Assembly: GCA_015227615.1 (NCBI GenBank)
Contig: JAALGZ010000003.1
Span: forward strand, 1,240,001-1,304,000
DNA length: 64,000 nt
DNA from: Labyrinthula sp. Ha
Taxonomy: Eukaryota; Sar; Bigyra; Labyrinthulida; Labyrinthulaceae
Reading direction: 5' to 3'
Shown here: positions 33,402 to 43,230 of the stretch, in pieces
Position numbering within the stretch: position 1 is the stretch's first letter
Layout of the letters: the number at the start of each line of letters is the position of its first letter
The notes under the pieces: generated by a model
What the model was told of the DNA's origin: nothing
The model's database searches: none
What the model saw: the letters and a program-made list of their open reading frames with translations, nothing else
Position numbers and translations under genes: made by a program

Positions 33402-34300
33402 TAGTTTTCTTTTGACTCACAGTTTTTTACACAGCTATTTTCATTGGCTCTTCAAATTTTCTAAAATTAAATTAAGATATTTCAAATCCAAAGTAAAAGC
33501 CAGTAGCAAAGATAAATGCCGAAAGTTCAATGAAAATAGATTTAAAGTAAAGTGGAAACAAACCAAAACATCCAAGCTACCAACAATTGTATCTGAGTAA
33601 AAGAATATATTGTGATTTAACCTAGGTTAACGAAAGCATCATGGTGTCGATGTTCGAAATCACTTAAACTTCCAGTCTGCCTTCTGCATATCACCGAAGT
33701 CAAATTAAATAGAAGAGGAACTCTTGCAATAGATAATACTCAAGAAAGACTGTATTCACCCAATTATTAGCTGTTGAGATGAATTATATGCAAGAAAAAC
33801 GTACAATACCGATTCCAAGCTGATCCAAAATTAAGAATGTCAAGGGTTTAAGATTCAAGGTTTGAATGTAGGTCATATGAAATGTTTCCCTTTGTATCAC
33901 GGATGAGTCAAAGTGCAGTTGTGAGAGAATATGTATTGGTAAGGCAAGTGCTTTTTTGATTGGAGGTTAGCTTGGGAATTTAGTAGATGCAGGGTTTATT
34001 TTAATCGGGATGGTGGGTGCTCTAACATCCATGTTGAATTCAAGGAAAGCTATGAAATAAACTCTACCGGCATATGTTCTAGGTTAAAGTTTAAATAAAA
34101 AATATTTTAGGAAGTTGGAGGTTGTGTACGGCTTCCGTTCAACATATATAACCAAAGGGGAGTGTTGTAGAGTTAGGGCTTAGGGTTTGAGATTAAAGGT
34201 TCCAAGTTAAACAAATGACCTAAAGAATAGAGTTTTCCAGATCAATGAAAATGTTGAAGAATAGAAAGTTCAAAGTAGTAGATAAGAATATTGTTAAAGA
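33402..34300. other. Gene-free stretch after the MITEs
   Basis: No coding region is supported. The plus-strand 67-codon frame at 33397 is K-rich and probably accidental. One telomere-like phrase (TTAGGGCTTAGGGTTTGAG, near 34165) is isolated and not an array. Confidence 0.45.
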
Positions 34301-35500
34301 CTAGGAACCGAATTCTAGACTTGAAAAGTTTGTCCCAACCTCTACCTCGGGCTTCTTCTTCCTTCTGATTGGTAATTTTACACCCAATGGAAATTCTTGA
34401 GAAAGCTTTTGTTCATGATCATGAAGCTTTTTGAATACACCATCTGGATTTTGTCTTAAAGACTTTCGCATCAATAGGATTGCAGGAAAAGTTTTTTCTT
34501 AATCCTAACAAAAATGATGAGCCTCGTTGCAATATAAATTCCATTCCAACATGAGCTTTGAATATTTTTAAGATGATATGTTTGAGTTTTCAAGTGAGTT
34601 AAGTTTGGAACCTGGAACTTTTGCTTCATCCTGCATGACACTGTCACAGGAATCCTACAAAGATTTTGCGAGGCCTTGTCATAAAAAGGATAGTCTTGTT
34701 ATTTCCATCTTTCAGAGGAAAATCTTCTTTCAAGTATGGACCAGTGTTTGCTCATACACATTCCACCAAAGTATTTAAAGGAAAGATCCATGTAAATCAA
34801 ATCAGAGGATGAACAAGAACATGTAGGAAAAACATATTCATTTTCCTCAAAAAGTTTCCTGATGTACCCTGTTACATCTTTTTGTTTAAGAATTTGATAT
34901 TCAATTTCAGATGTTTGTGCTTGGATATAGCAACTGTAAACCTCACGATTTAAGCTTGAGGTATCTACTCTGATATTACTTCATCGCTAAAAATCAACCT
35001 TTTTCATTTATGCAATGATATTAGTTCATACTTGCTAACAAGACCATCGTGACAGGTTACCACTTCATCTAAAGTTCACTTTCTTTGTGACTTATCCAAG
35101 CATCCTCTAGCTTTAAACCTACTGAGCATGAAGTCTATTCTATGAGTTACTTTTTGTTGAAACAGTTAAGCTCATCTGAATAAACACCCAGTACAACCAA
35201 TTCTTCAATTTCAATACTTTTCTAGGAAATTATGCTGAGTATTGCTTGGAAACTTCATTAAAAAATCTTCAACAGAGGAACCTGACTTGAGATAGGGGGA
35301 ATATTCTTAAATTTCGCTTTATGTACATTAGTGCAAAATCTAGCTAACTGCTTCTGCCATAACGACTTACAGCAAAATCCAAAGGATGATAAAACATGCT
35401 CAACACATTGCACATGCATCACATGTATTTCTTTAGCTACTTGGGCCCAAGATTTGGGTCCATCACTCATGATTACTTTAGTACTGCTCAGGCTAACGAC
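34300..35500 (-). pseudogene. Decayed DNA transposon, possibly MULE-type transposase
   Basis: Two minus-strand stretches read like protein. At 35258-35470 the phrase MSDGPKSWAQVAKEIHVMHVQCVEHVLSS has an Asp followed 20-30 residues later by a C-x2-H arrangement, as in the core of Mutator-like transposases (DG...H..C..H). At about 34322-34470 there is an open, basic stretch (KKLHDHEQKL, RRKKKPEVEV). Between them the frame is interrupted many times. I could not find terminal inverted repeats. Family assignment is tentative; a captured host gene fragment is possible. Confidence 0.35.
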
Positions 35501-36623
35501 TTTGGGGCCCTAGACAACATATGGGATGTTTTAAGACTACATTAAAGTGCAGCAAGAAATATGGGTCCAAAAACAATTCTAACCTGCAGGAAGTATAACA
35601 ATCATCTTGTAATATAGAATATCTTGTGCTTTATCTATTTGAGTACAGCCGGAATAAATATCAGAAAGGTGTTTTTGAACATCGTGTTGAAATTTAATTC
35701 ATTTAATCTTGCTCGGTTCATTTGTAACTTTTTTGAAATATATCTTAAGAATCTTAGCTCTGGTCATACATCTTTCACCATATTGCATTAAAATCTCTAT
35801 ATCTGCATTTCCTATAATTTCTTTTAGACTCTTATTCTTCATCTGTTTCTTAATCAATTCTTTTTTAACTGAAATACCATGAAGCTCTCTTGAAACAGTC
35901 ATTTTTGAGTGACCAGTAGATGTTTATGCCTTCCCAAGTGCTTGAGTTAGCCTAATTCGATCGTCAGTGAGCTCTCAAACATATGTTCTTATATTGACAT
36001 CAATTTTAAGCTAATGTCCAAGGTACGATAGGCTAAATGAAGCGCAAATTTAGATGCTTCTTACCATAGTGAATTTAGTATTTACCTCAAAGGACAATAT
36101 TTTTTACTTTCACATAAAATTTTATAAGTTTTGAGTTTTCTGCAGTCTGAACTCAATTTTTTTGTACATCAGTCTTCGAAAACTAGTGTAAACTTTTCTT
36201 GAGCGCTTTGAATCGACCTACAATATACCTTTTTTTATCTAGTCCATCTCATTAGCTGAAATAGAACTCTGCAGAGTAGAACTGCCATCTATGTTCAGTT
36301 TTGTGTTTTCTCTATATTTTTTAATGTTTTACTGTCCTTTGTTTTTTTTTTTGTATTTGTGTTAGAAATTTCGTTCATATACTTTTGTGATTCCTAATTG
36401 CACAAGAAATTATTCAAACAATTTGATTATTTGGCGTGAAACACCAAGAAATGAAAAAACCTATCTAGACTTAATTTATTACTTGAGTAGCTACAGTAAT
36501 GCACCACTGTGTAGCAACTAACGTTAGAACTTTGAACATCAAAGGAGTTGTTTGAGCTGCTCTTTTCAAGAATTTTATCATGGACGTAAACTTCATTTTG
36601 GGCAATTTGCAAGCCATTAAGAA
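35501..36623. other. Mostly gene-free stretch before the DENR-like gene
   Basis: The minus-strand 67-codon frame at 35699-35902 is Lys-rich and may belong to the decayed transposon. The rest shows nothing. The last 30 bp hold the motif ATTTTGGGCAAT (36595-36606), 17 nt before the DENR-like start codon. Confidence 0.4.
36595..36606 (+). promoter_or_regulatory. ATTTTGGGCAAT motif before the DENR-like start
   Basis: This lies 17 nt upstream of the start codon at 36624 and is nearly identical in sequence and spacing to the motif before the MFS gene. It is a candidate core-promoter element; function is inferred only from repeated position. Confidence 0.3.
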
Positions 36624-37632
36624 ATGAAAGAATTGAGCATCGTTGAAGAAGAATGGAAAACCAGATTGGAAAGGTTCTATAACAAATATCAACCTGATAA
36701 AGTGGGTTCAATAGAACCATTACTTAAAAAAGTATATACAAGTATTTATTTTTACGTAGGTCAACGGTAATCCCAAGAACTTCGAAAATCTTATCCAGCA
36801 ATTAATCAAGAAATATGGAGAAGAACCAATTGATGAAACACTTGATTCCGAAGAAGAAGAAGATAGGAGTTACTCAGAAGCAGAAAATGAAGTTGAAGAA
36901 GATCCTGAGTATGAGAATAAGTCGATCTTCAAAACCCAGTTGAAGGATTTTTATACTTTATATAATCCAACTAAGTTATCTAAAGTTGATGACTTGGTAG
37001 CCCGTGTAAAGAATAATCCCAGATATGAAAGAAGAGTTATGAAGATGCTGCATATGAAATATGCTGAAAAAATTGCTTTGTCTCAAGATTCATCATCTCT
37101 TTTGAAACAAGTTGAATATTGTCCCGTTGACGGATTACCAGCTGAGTATTGCGAGTATCTTCCTACGTTTAAAGAAACTTTACCTTGGTTACTTGAAAAC
37201 TATCCAACTCTTATCTTACAAACTCAAAATGATTTAACTGTTCAGGAGTTTTGCGAAACTGGAGATTCGGAAACTCTGCAAACAAAATCAAAAAGAGGTG
37301 GAGCACGACCAAATAAAAACTTAACTAAAGGGAAAGTTAAAGAAGGATCAATAATAACGATAGAAACAGCTTCTAGAGGAAAAAGAAAATATGTTACTAG
37401 TGTTGTTGGTTTGGACTTATTCGGGGTTAAACTAAAGGAAGCTGGAAAGAAATTGGGGAAACGATTTGCTTGTTCTGCATCAGTGATAAAAACAAAAGAA
37501 GGAAAGAGTTCTATTGATATACAAGGTGATGTTTCTTATGACCTTCCACAAATATTAGTTGATTTCTTTGAGGAAGTTTCTCCAGAAGTAATTTACTTCT
37601 TAGAAAAGAAGAAAAAAACTAAGGCTTTCTAA
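36624..37632 (+). CDS. DENR: DENR/Tma22-type SUI1 protein with N-terminal repeats, 28-nt intron
   Basis: Two exons, 36624-36731 and 36760-37632, joined in phase 0 across a 28-nt GT..AG intron, give 326 residues. DENR pairs with MCT-1 on the 40S subunit to recycle ribosomes and aid re-initiation. The C-terminal SUI1 domain (about 228-312) is clear: IITIETASRGKRKYVTSVVGLDLFGV, FACSASV, IDIQGDVSYDLPQIL. The DENR N-terminal module follows YCPVDGLPAEYCEYLP (156-171), but two of its four usual zinc cysteines are missing. The first 145 residues are unusual: two repeats of about 45 residues (RLERFYNKYQPDKV..., QLKDFYTLYNPTKL...), each ending in KYGEEP or KYAEK, separated by a Glu-rich stretch. Exon 1 completes repeat 1, confirming the splice. 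At about 326 residues it is longer than human DENR (198). AATAAA lies at 37644-37649, inside the opposing cyclophilin gene. Confidence 0.88.
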
Positions 37633-38138
37633 GAATTTTTGTCAATAAAAGGGTTTGCATGAATTGTGACTGATTTTATGTAACAATATTTTTCTTCTGA
37701 TGTTTTCTTGAATGACTCTAATTTTCTCAAGGTAATCTCATTTTCTTCTGTATCAAATTCAAAATCATTTAACTCTCCTATAATACAAAATTGACCATCA
37801 AGTTGTTTCTGAGCACTATAGGTAATAAAAAACTGTGAACCATTAGTATTTTTACCAAAGTTTGCCATTGAAAGGATTCCTCTCTTATTGTGTGATAAGA
37901 AAGGTGAGAATTCATCCTTTAGATACTGTCCACCGATACTTTCTCCTTTAAATTTCTTTGGTGAATTCTCTGGTTTTCCTGCCTGTGCCATAAAGCCAGC
38001 TACATTTCTGTGAAATTTTGAATTGTTGTAATAACCAGAAGCAGCAAGAGCAAGAAAGTTTTTACATAGGTTTGGCGCTTGTTTGTAGAATAAGCGTATC
38101 TTTAATTCACCAACTGATGTGTTTAAAGTAAGTGACAT
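37629..38138 (-). CDS. PPIL3: PPIL3-like cyclophilin (peptidyl-prolyl isomerase)
   Basis: Single-domain cyclophilin of 169 residues, starting MSLTLNTSVGELKIRLF as in PPIL3, a spliceosome-associated isomerase. The open frame extends nine codons upstream to another ATG (38165), but family members start at 38138. The catalytic core is largely present: FHRNVAGFMAQAG holds the active-site Arg, Phe, Met and Gln, and MANFGKNTNGSQFFITY holds the Asn and Gln-Phe-Phe pocket. The cyclosporin-contact Trp and the late His of CypA are replaced (KQLDGQFCIIG), as also happens in PPIL3. The end, ITIHANPF, is a PPIL3 hallmark. Its stop TAG and the TAA stop of the convergent DENR-like gene overlap in the shared tetranucleotide CTAA, so the two 3' UTRs lie inside each other's coding regions. 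Confidence 0.9.
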   Translation of the reverse strand: MSLTLNTSVGELKIRLFYKQAPNLCKNFLALAASGYYNNSKFHRNVAGFMAQAGKPENSPKKFKGESIGGQYLKDEFSPFLSHNKRGILSMANFGKNTNGSQFFITYSAQKQLDGQFCIIGELNDFEFDTEENEITLRKLESFKKTSEEKYCYIKSVTIHANPFIDKNS

Positions 38139-39129
38139 TTTGGGAGCCAAGAAAAAATGGGTCACATGGCCCTCTTATAGTAGGTATTGTTATTCCAATC
38201 TTATGCACTCGAAGAGTTCAACAAGTGATATAGATGCTCAATCAGCAGGGGATGTATTAGTCCTACGTCTAATGGCTGCAATTATGTTATGTTCTGTTCT
38301 TGTCTGCTCCTTATCGTATCTATACGGGTTGAGTTGGGAATTGTTCTGATTGGTATCCTGTTTATCCTCTAGCTATTAAACTGAAGGTTGATATACATAT
38401 CTTATTGTGCAAGTGTGTATTAGAACAAAGGAGGTTAGCTTAAAGTTCGAAAAGTATATTTACTTTATACACACTCCCCTTTCCATCTAAAGAAGATATA
38501 TCTATATACATTCAAATTTCAGAACACAACAAGTTAGTGACGGAGGTCTTGTAGTATAGTTGGTTTTGAGATTACCAAACATTGGTAGTAATTGGTTCGT
38601 GTTGTATTAGGTCGGAGTGCTATCGGGCACTGACATATTAGTTTTCAACATAGCATTACTGCGCTTATTAACCGTTAACGAAAATGAAAAAGAAGAGTCA
38701 CAAATTGTTTACAGTTCACGGTCAAGCTTATTATACACGACAGATATTATATTGAAGAGTTACACATTGTTTGTTACCTCACTCTATATCTTTTCTTGCA
38801 TTTATTAATTGTGTTCACTAGATATTCACTGTTATTTACGGGTATGACGTTGTTCTTTACAAACACTGCTGTGGAACGGTTACTTATTCCTTATTTCTTT
38901 CCAGGGTCCAAAACTTTCAGACTTTCCACTTTCCCCCTCCGTAATTGCAAACATCCAACTCCTGAGCACCTGTTTACTATTCTTGGGAATGCTGCTTCTA
39001 ACCTTTCCATGTTCCTGCATAACACAAGATATAGCTGCTATGATAAACTATTACAATTGTCCAGGATTACTCACAGTTCTGTTTTCTCAAGAAAATCTTT
39101 TTCCTGCACTATAGACCATCTATATGAAT
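38139..39129. other. Gene-free stretch upstream of the cyclophilin
   Basis: No supported gene. Plus-strand frames at 38119 and 38796 read like chance translations. A tRNA-like A-box phrase near 38550 lacks matching stems. The cyclophilin promoter should lie at the left end; ATTTTGGGA overlaps its start codon on the other strand. Confidence 0.45.
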
Positions 39130-39560
39130 CTAAATACCACTTTCTCTTGTGAACATAGTGCCACACAAATTGCACGTGTGTCTTTTCGTTGACCCGGAGA
39201 GTTTCTAGCTGAGATGCCTATCAAGACCATCTTTGCGGGTAAAGGTTTCGGTGCACTGCCGATAGGTTATTCTGTTCTTAGTCTTATTACAAACCTTTTG
39301 CAAGTGGCAGGTCAATCCATCTTTCCTACAGAAAGTTTTATAGCAACCGGAACACTGAATAATGTTAGCATATGTCGGGTGTACATCAAATAAATATTTC
39401 AGTAAACTTGTTTGGTCATCAAATTGCCTATTACAATCTTCACAAAAGTATGCGTTCTCTGTGCGTTGGTTTTCTTGTGACTTTTTCTACTAAGATCGAA
39501 ATTTGGTACAGCAACACAAATAGTGCAGGTAGCCTTTTCCTCATATATCTAACCTTTTTA
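39130..39560 (-). pseudogene. C2H2 zinc-finger pseudogene
   Basis: On the minus strand, pieces in neighbouring frames spell a row of C2H2-type fingers: ATCTICVAVPNFDLSRKSHK (near 39.53 kb), YFCEDCNRQFDDQTSLLKYL, IQCSGCYKTFCRKDGLTCHL, then TETFTRKDGLDRHLS and HTCNLCGTMFTRE (near 39.15 kb). The repeated TF-x-RKDGL phrase shows that the fingers derive from one another. Frame changes and stops interrupt the array, for instance just after DRHLS and between the first two fingers, so no intact product is possible unless tiny introns remove some of them, which I could not find. Such proteins bind DNA. The origin could be a host transcription factor or a transposon-borne finger protein. Confidence 0.5.
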
Positions 39561-39779
39561 ACGCTGTTTCCAGTTAAATAATTTTATATGGAATCTGCAT
39601 GAAGAGTCGGATATTTTACGAAAACTCGAACACCATCTTACGAAAAAGATACAAGCGAAATATGAAGGTTCGTTTCCGATTTTCTATGGAGCGCAACCTG
39701 AAATAAATTGAACCACGACATATCTTTTTACCTAATTCAAAAGGAGTGGGATCTCTTTCCCAAATAGATATATGAAGTG

Positions 39780-40900
39780 TGTTATAGTTTTACATGTTAC
39801 AGTATATACCACCTTCACCATCATAGAATCCAGGAAAAAAAGGAATATTGGATAACAGTATCAATAACTCAATGGTATGTTTTGGATTTGATTTCATTGT
39901 AAGTTTGGACGTATTTTTGTTTCTGTTTTGCTTCCCAAATTCTTCCAATGTATCTGCTTGCAACTGCAGTGTTGGTAAAATAGTATCAAGGGCTTTGACC
40001 TGAAGTATTAATAGTAAGTAATAGCTTTCTCCTACAGGTGCTGTAAATGGAATACTGCGAAGTAGCTTTTCCTCCAGTTGCATCAACAAAATATGGTTCT
40101 GAAAGTTGGAGGAGATTTGTAAACCAGGTGCTGTTCTGGATATACATGGTAACTTGCATCTGAATCAAGGATCAAATTATTTTCATCTGTTAAAAGTATT
40201 TGAATATTATTCTTAATAAAATCACATGCATTAAACGTAGTCCTAAGAGCAGCTGAAAAATCACTTCTAGTTCTTTGGGATAGCTTTTTTTTCATATTTT
40301 TGCAAGGATACGTTCCATGTCCCATTTTCTCAAAAATGGTACAATACGAATCGTTGGCACAGTTGGAGTTTTTGTGCCAGGTTTATTACATTTGGAACAC
40401 AAGAAGCTTGTACTTGATAACTTCATTCTGTTTATATACAGTTCCTGGGAAAATTCCATTTTTTTTAACTTTGAAAATACTTCGTTTTAATATAAACTGT
40501 TTCCCACCATATCATAACGTTCTATGTAATTTTTAAAAAGTTCTGCACTTATAATGGAAGGTGCAAAGCTGAACATTTTGTAAATTACTTTATTTTCCAC
40601 CATTTCTCCTCACAATATAAGAAACTTATGATAAGTCATATTGAAATTTTTAATCTTCTCTAAGAATATCTACCTCCCGGTTTATCTAAGTCGTTTTCCA
40701 ATTGTAGTAATTGTATTTTCCTATTACTGATGCAATATTTTTTCAGTATTCCTAACACCTCTTTCAGCTCTCCTATTCCAACAAATGGCATAAATTAAAA
40801 CCAATATGTTTCTTCATTATCTTGAGTGCTTTTTCTTTTTGACTTTGAGTTAATGCTACGCTTTCTTCAATCAAATTGCTTAAGTTTTTGCTTTCTATCA
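39780..40900 (-). mobile_element. Ty1/copia remnant (gag-protease part)
   Basis: The minus strand shows the join between gag and protease of a Ty1/copia retrotransposon: a zinc-knuckle-like GHGTYPC stretch followed by LILDSDASYHV, the equivalent of the retrotransposon aspartic protease motif. It is a heavily decayed fragment with no recognisable LTR and many breaks. It appears old. Confidence 0.5.
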
Positions 40901-41219
40901 CAAGGATCACATATTCCTTCCAGCACATCTAATCCTATTTTGTTCTAAGTATCATCTTCAATTCCATATCCTTAATTCTTGTCAGCTATTAATATTTTGC
41001 TAAGTGTCCTTCAGCTGTTAAGCTTGTTAGAGATAGGTATATACATTTCACTTTTATATATTAAATCTCAAAAGTTATAAATATCAATTCCCCAAAAACC
41101 ACTAAACCCTATAATACATAAATACTGCCAAAACAACTTGCAACTCGAGGGCTGTGGACACTCACGTGTAAAAAAAATGTATTAATTTTTAGGAGAATTC
41201 GAAATATACGGATGAAATA

Positions 41220-41420
41220 TGCAGGGGTAACACTCTCATGATTAATTTAGCTGAGGGCCAAGTTTCTAGTAAAAAGATAAAACAGATGAGAGTGCAGTTC
41301 TTCTTGCGTGACAGGCATTGCGACAGAGAAAGTGGAAAGTTACTTTATAAAACCAAAGAATAAGCCAGCAGATACACTTACAAAGGTATCCCTTTCATTA
41401 TGGTTGAAAAGATCTAGAAT
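41220..41420 (+). mobile_element. Ty1/copia remnant (RNase H tail)
   Basis: The plus strand carries the characteristic end of copia RNase H (PKNKPADTLTK), preceded by sequence like the usual RxxFLRD segment. Its orientation is opposite to the gag-protease remnant on its left, so it is a separate insertion or a rearranged piece. It is a short, broken fossil. Confidence 0.45.
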
Positions 41421-42061
41421 AAATAATTAAAATGGAATGGTTGGTAGATAAGGATGAGCCAGAGGAAGCTTAGAACGTTGGATATATGTATTGAAAAAAT
41501 ATATATCTACTTTGCATAGGTTCTAGAGGAATCAATTTTATTGAAGAAGTTATATAAATTAAGATATATGTTCAGAATACAAAAGAAGCATTTCTTGAAA
41601 ACGTTCAGACACTCGTTGTTGGCTTTATACATAAATCTTAAACTTAATTCAAATTCTGTTCAACATAACCTTCTTACGCAGAGCAATTTTGTTTCTGAGT
41701 TTTTTTGCAACTATTTTTGCCGCAAACCAAGGGGATATATTCTTATTTCTTTTCACTATCGATAACAAACGTGGGGACTGTTTCTCTTTTAAAATACATC
41801 TTTGTCAACACCCTGTTTGTTTTTCAAAACCAATAATGCTTGGTTGTCTTTTCTAAAGTCATGAAAGCAATTTTAAATTGTAATGTTTTGAGACTGTGGA
41901 ATTCTTTATTTAATATTTTGGAAATTGGAATTATGAGGTTGAAAGTACACGTCTTTGTAATGAGAATTACTTTCGTAAACCTATGAAAAGAAAGTTCATA
42001 AATTCAACGATATCGCATTACCCTGACACCCCAATATTAAAACGTTAAGCTCGAGAAGACG
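41421..42061. other. Gene-free stretch before the RPA-interacting-like gene
   Basis: A+T-rich, with a chance 74-codon frame at 41541. TATTTTGGAAATTGG near 41917 is a weak match to the ATTTTGGG motif. The promoter of the gene at 42062 should lie at the right end. Confidence 0.4.
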
Positions 42062-42415
42062 ATGAACCAATTACAAACACCGACGAAAGATGACTTAAAA
42101 AGAGATATGTATAATAGATGTATGGATTATTTAAAACAAACTAAAGTACGGAGACATGAACGATTTGAAAGGAACAGGAAACTCAATATTTCACCAGTGG
42201 CAAAGCGAAACCTTATTTCACTTGAAGCAACGAACTTTCTTAACAAGCAAATTGAACACTCAAATGTAAAAGAAGACTTACAACGTATATTCAATGAAAT
42301 AAAAAATGATTTGATAACCCACTATATAGACGAAGAAGAGTCACTATTTGAAGACAACCAAATCCTTGAGTATCAAAATGAAGCTGAAGCTGAACTAAAT
42401 TACTATACAAGCTAA
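42062..42415 (+). CDS. Short protein resembling the N-terminal part of RPA-interacting proteins
   Basis: Single-exon gene of 117 residues. RPA-interacting proteins (RIP-alpha/RPAIN) carry the single-strand DNA-binding complex RPA into the nucleus. The resemblance rests on two segments: an N-terminal basic helix DLKRDMYNRCMDYLKQTKVRRHERF (residues 10-34), like the RPA/importin-binding start of the family, and the acidic helix IFNEIKNDLITHYIDEEESLFEDNQ followed by LEYQNEAEAEL near the end, like the family's middle helix before the zinc domain. The C-terminal zinc-binding domain is absent: the gene stops where it would begin, so this would be a shortened form. The assignment is modest; another charged helical protein is possible. 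Its TAA stop overlaps the TAG stop of the convergent EDR2-C gene within CTAA. Confidence 0.65.
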   Translation: MNQLQTPTKDDLKRDMYNRCMDYLKQTKVRRHERFERNRKLNISPVAKRNLISLEATNFLNKQIEHSNVKEDLQRIFNEIKNDLITHYIDEEESLFEDNQILEYQNEAEAELNYYTS

Positions 42416-43230
42416 CTGTTTCTGACTTTGTCCTCTTCTGTTAACTCATATAAACCACTTAGAAGATCTAAATTCTTTAAAGTATTTCCAAATAAAACTC
42501 TCTCAGGTAATTCTTCTTCTTCTTGACCTTCAATCAAGAAACACTCAGATATTTCAAACCCATTTACATTGCCTAAGATTATTCCTGATACTTTTCTAGC
42601 AACAAAACTTGAATAAATATCAACATCAACTTCATAATAGTTATTCCCCCTAAAATGTTCTTGTGCTATGTATCCATTTCCAAGTATCACGGGTCTAATT
42701 CCCCCAGTAAACTTCAACATAAACATAGCTGTTCTATTTGCTTTATCAATTCTTGGAATATACTTGAACCTTTTATTCTTATAATCTTCAGAGTTGTTTA
42801 AATAATCATCAAGTATTTTAGGAAAGTTATTTTCAGTTTTTTGTGTAGCAATAGTTATTGCTAAAATAAGTGAGTTTGCTTTAAATGGAACAATTCGGGA
42901 AACAATGAAAAAAAACTTATCTCTATATTCTTCCCGAGACAAGAAAGCTTTTAAAGAAGATAAATTTTCTGCTACATGAGTTATTTTTATAGGAGAAAGA
43001 ATTACACAAAAACCGACAGTTTGTAATAAGGAACTTTTAGAAGGGGTTTTCTTTTTGTTTTGAAAATAAGTTTCAGAACGAATTTCAAATGATGACCCTG
43101 GTATTTCTACAAATAAATTCTTGTTATTTTCATCTTCAATATCAAAATCATTCAAATCCTCTTTAATTACTTTAAATTTTGATCCACTTGTTAGCTGTTC
43201 TTCATCATAAACATACAAAGGTTGTACCAT
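42412..43230 (-). CDS. EDR2 C-terminal domain (DUF1336) protein
   Basis: Single-exon 272-residue protein made almost entirely of the EDR2 C-terminal domain (DUF1336), known from plant ENHANCED DISEASE RESISTANCE 2 and many protist proteins, where it usually follows PH and START lipid-binding domains. Landmarks: YFQNKKKTPSKSSLLQ (55-70), FRGNNYYEVDVDIYSSFVAR (193-212) and FLIEGQEEEELPERVLFG (231-248), in family order. No PH or START domain precedes it, so it is a stand-alone version. Its biochemical role is not established; membrane lipid signalling is the usual proposal. The start codon is 116 bp from that of ATP synthase subunit d on the other strand. The stop shares CTAA with the convergent RPA-interacting-like gene. 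Confidence 0.85.
   Translation of the reverse strand: MVQPLYVYDEEQLTSGSKFKVIKEDLNDFDIEDENNKNLFVEIPGSSFEIRSETYFQNKKKTPSKSSLLQTVGFCVILSPIKITHVAENLSSLKAFLSREEYRDKFFFIVSRIVPFKANSLILAITIATQKTENNFPKILDDYLNNSEDYKNKRFKYIPRIDKANRTAMFMLKFTGGIRPVILGNGYIAQEHFRGNNYYEVDVDIYSSFVARKVSGIILGNVNGFEISECFLIEGQEEEELPERVLFGNTLKNLDLLSGLYELTEEDKVRNS

Noticed and set aside
34160-34185. Telomere-like TTAGGG phrase
   Set aside because: One or two irregular units only, not a tandem array.
38541-38620. tRNA-like sequence with a good A-box (TAGTATAGTTGG) and a five-pair anticodon-like stem
   Set aside because: The T-arm and acceptor stem do not pair and the anticodon loop lacks the usual T before the anticodon. At most a tRNA-derived relic.
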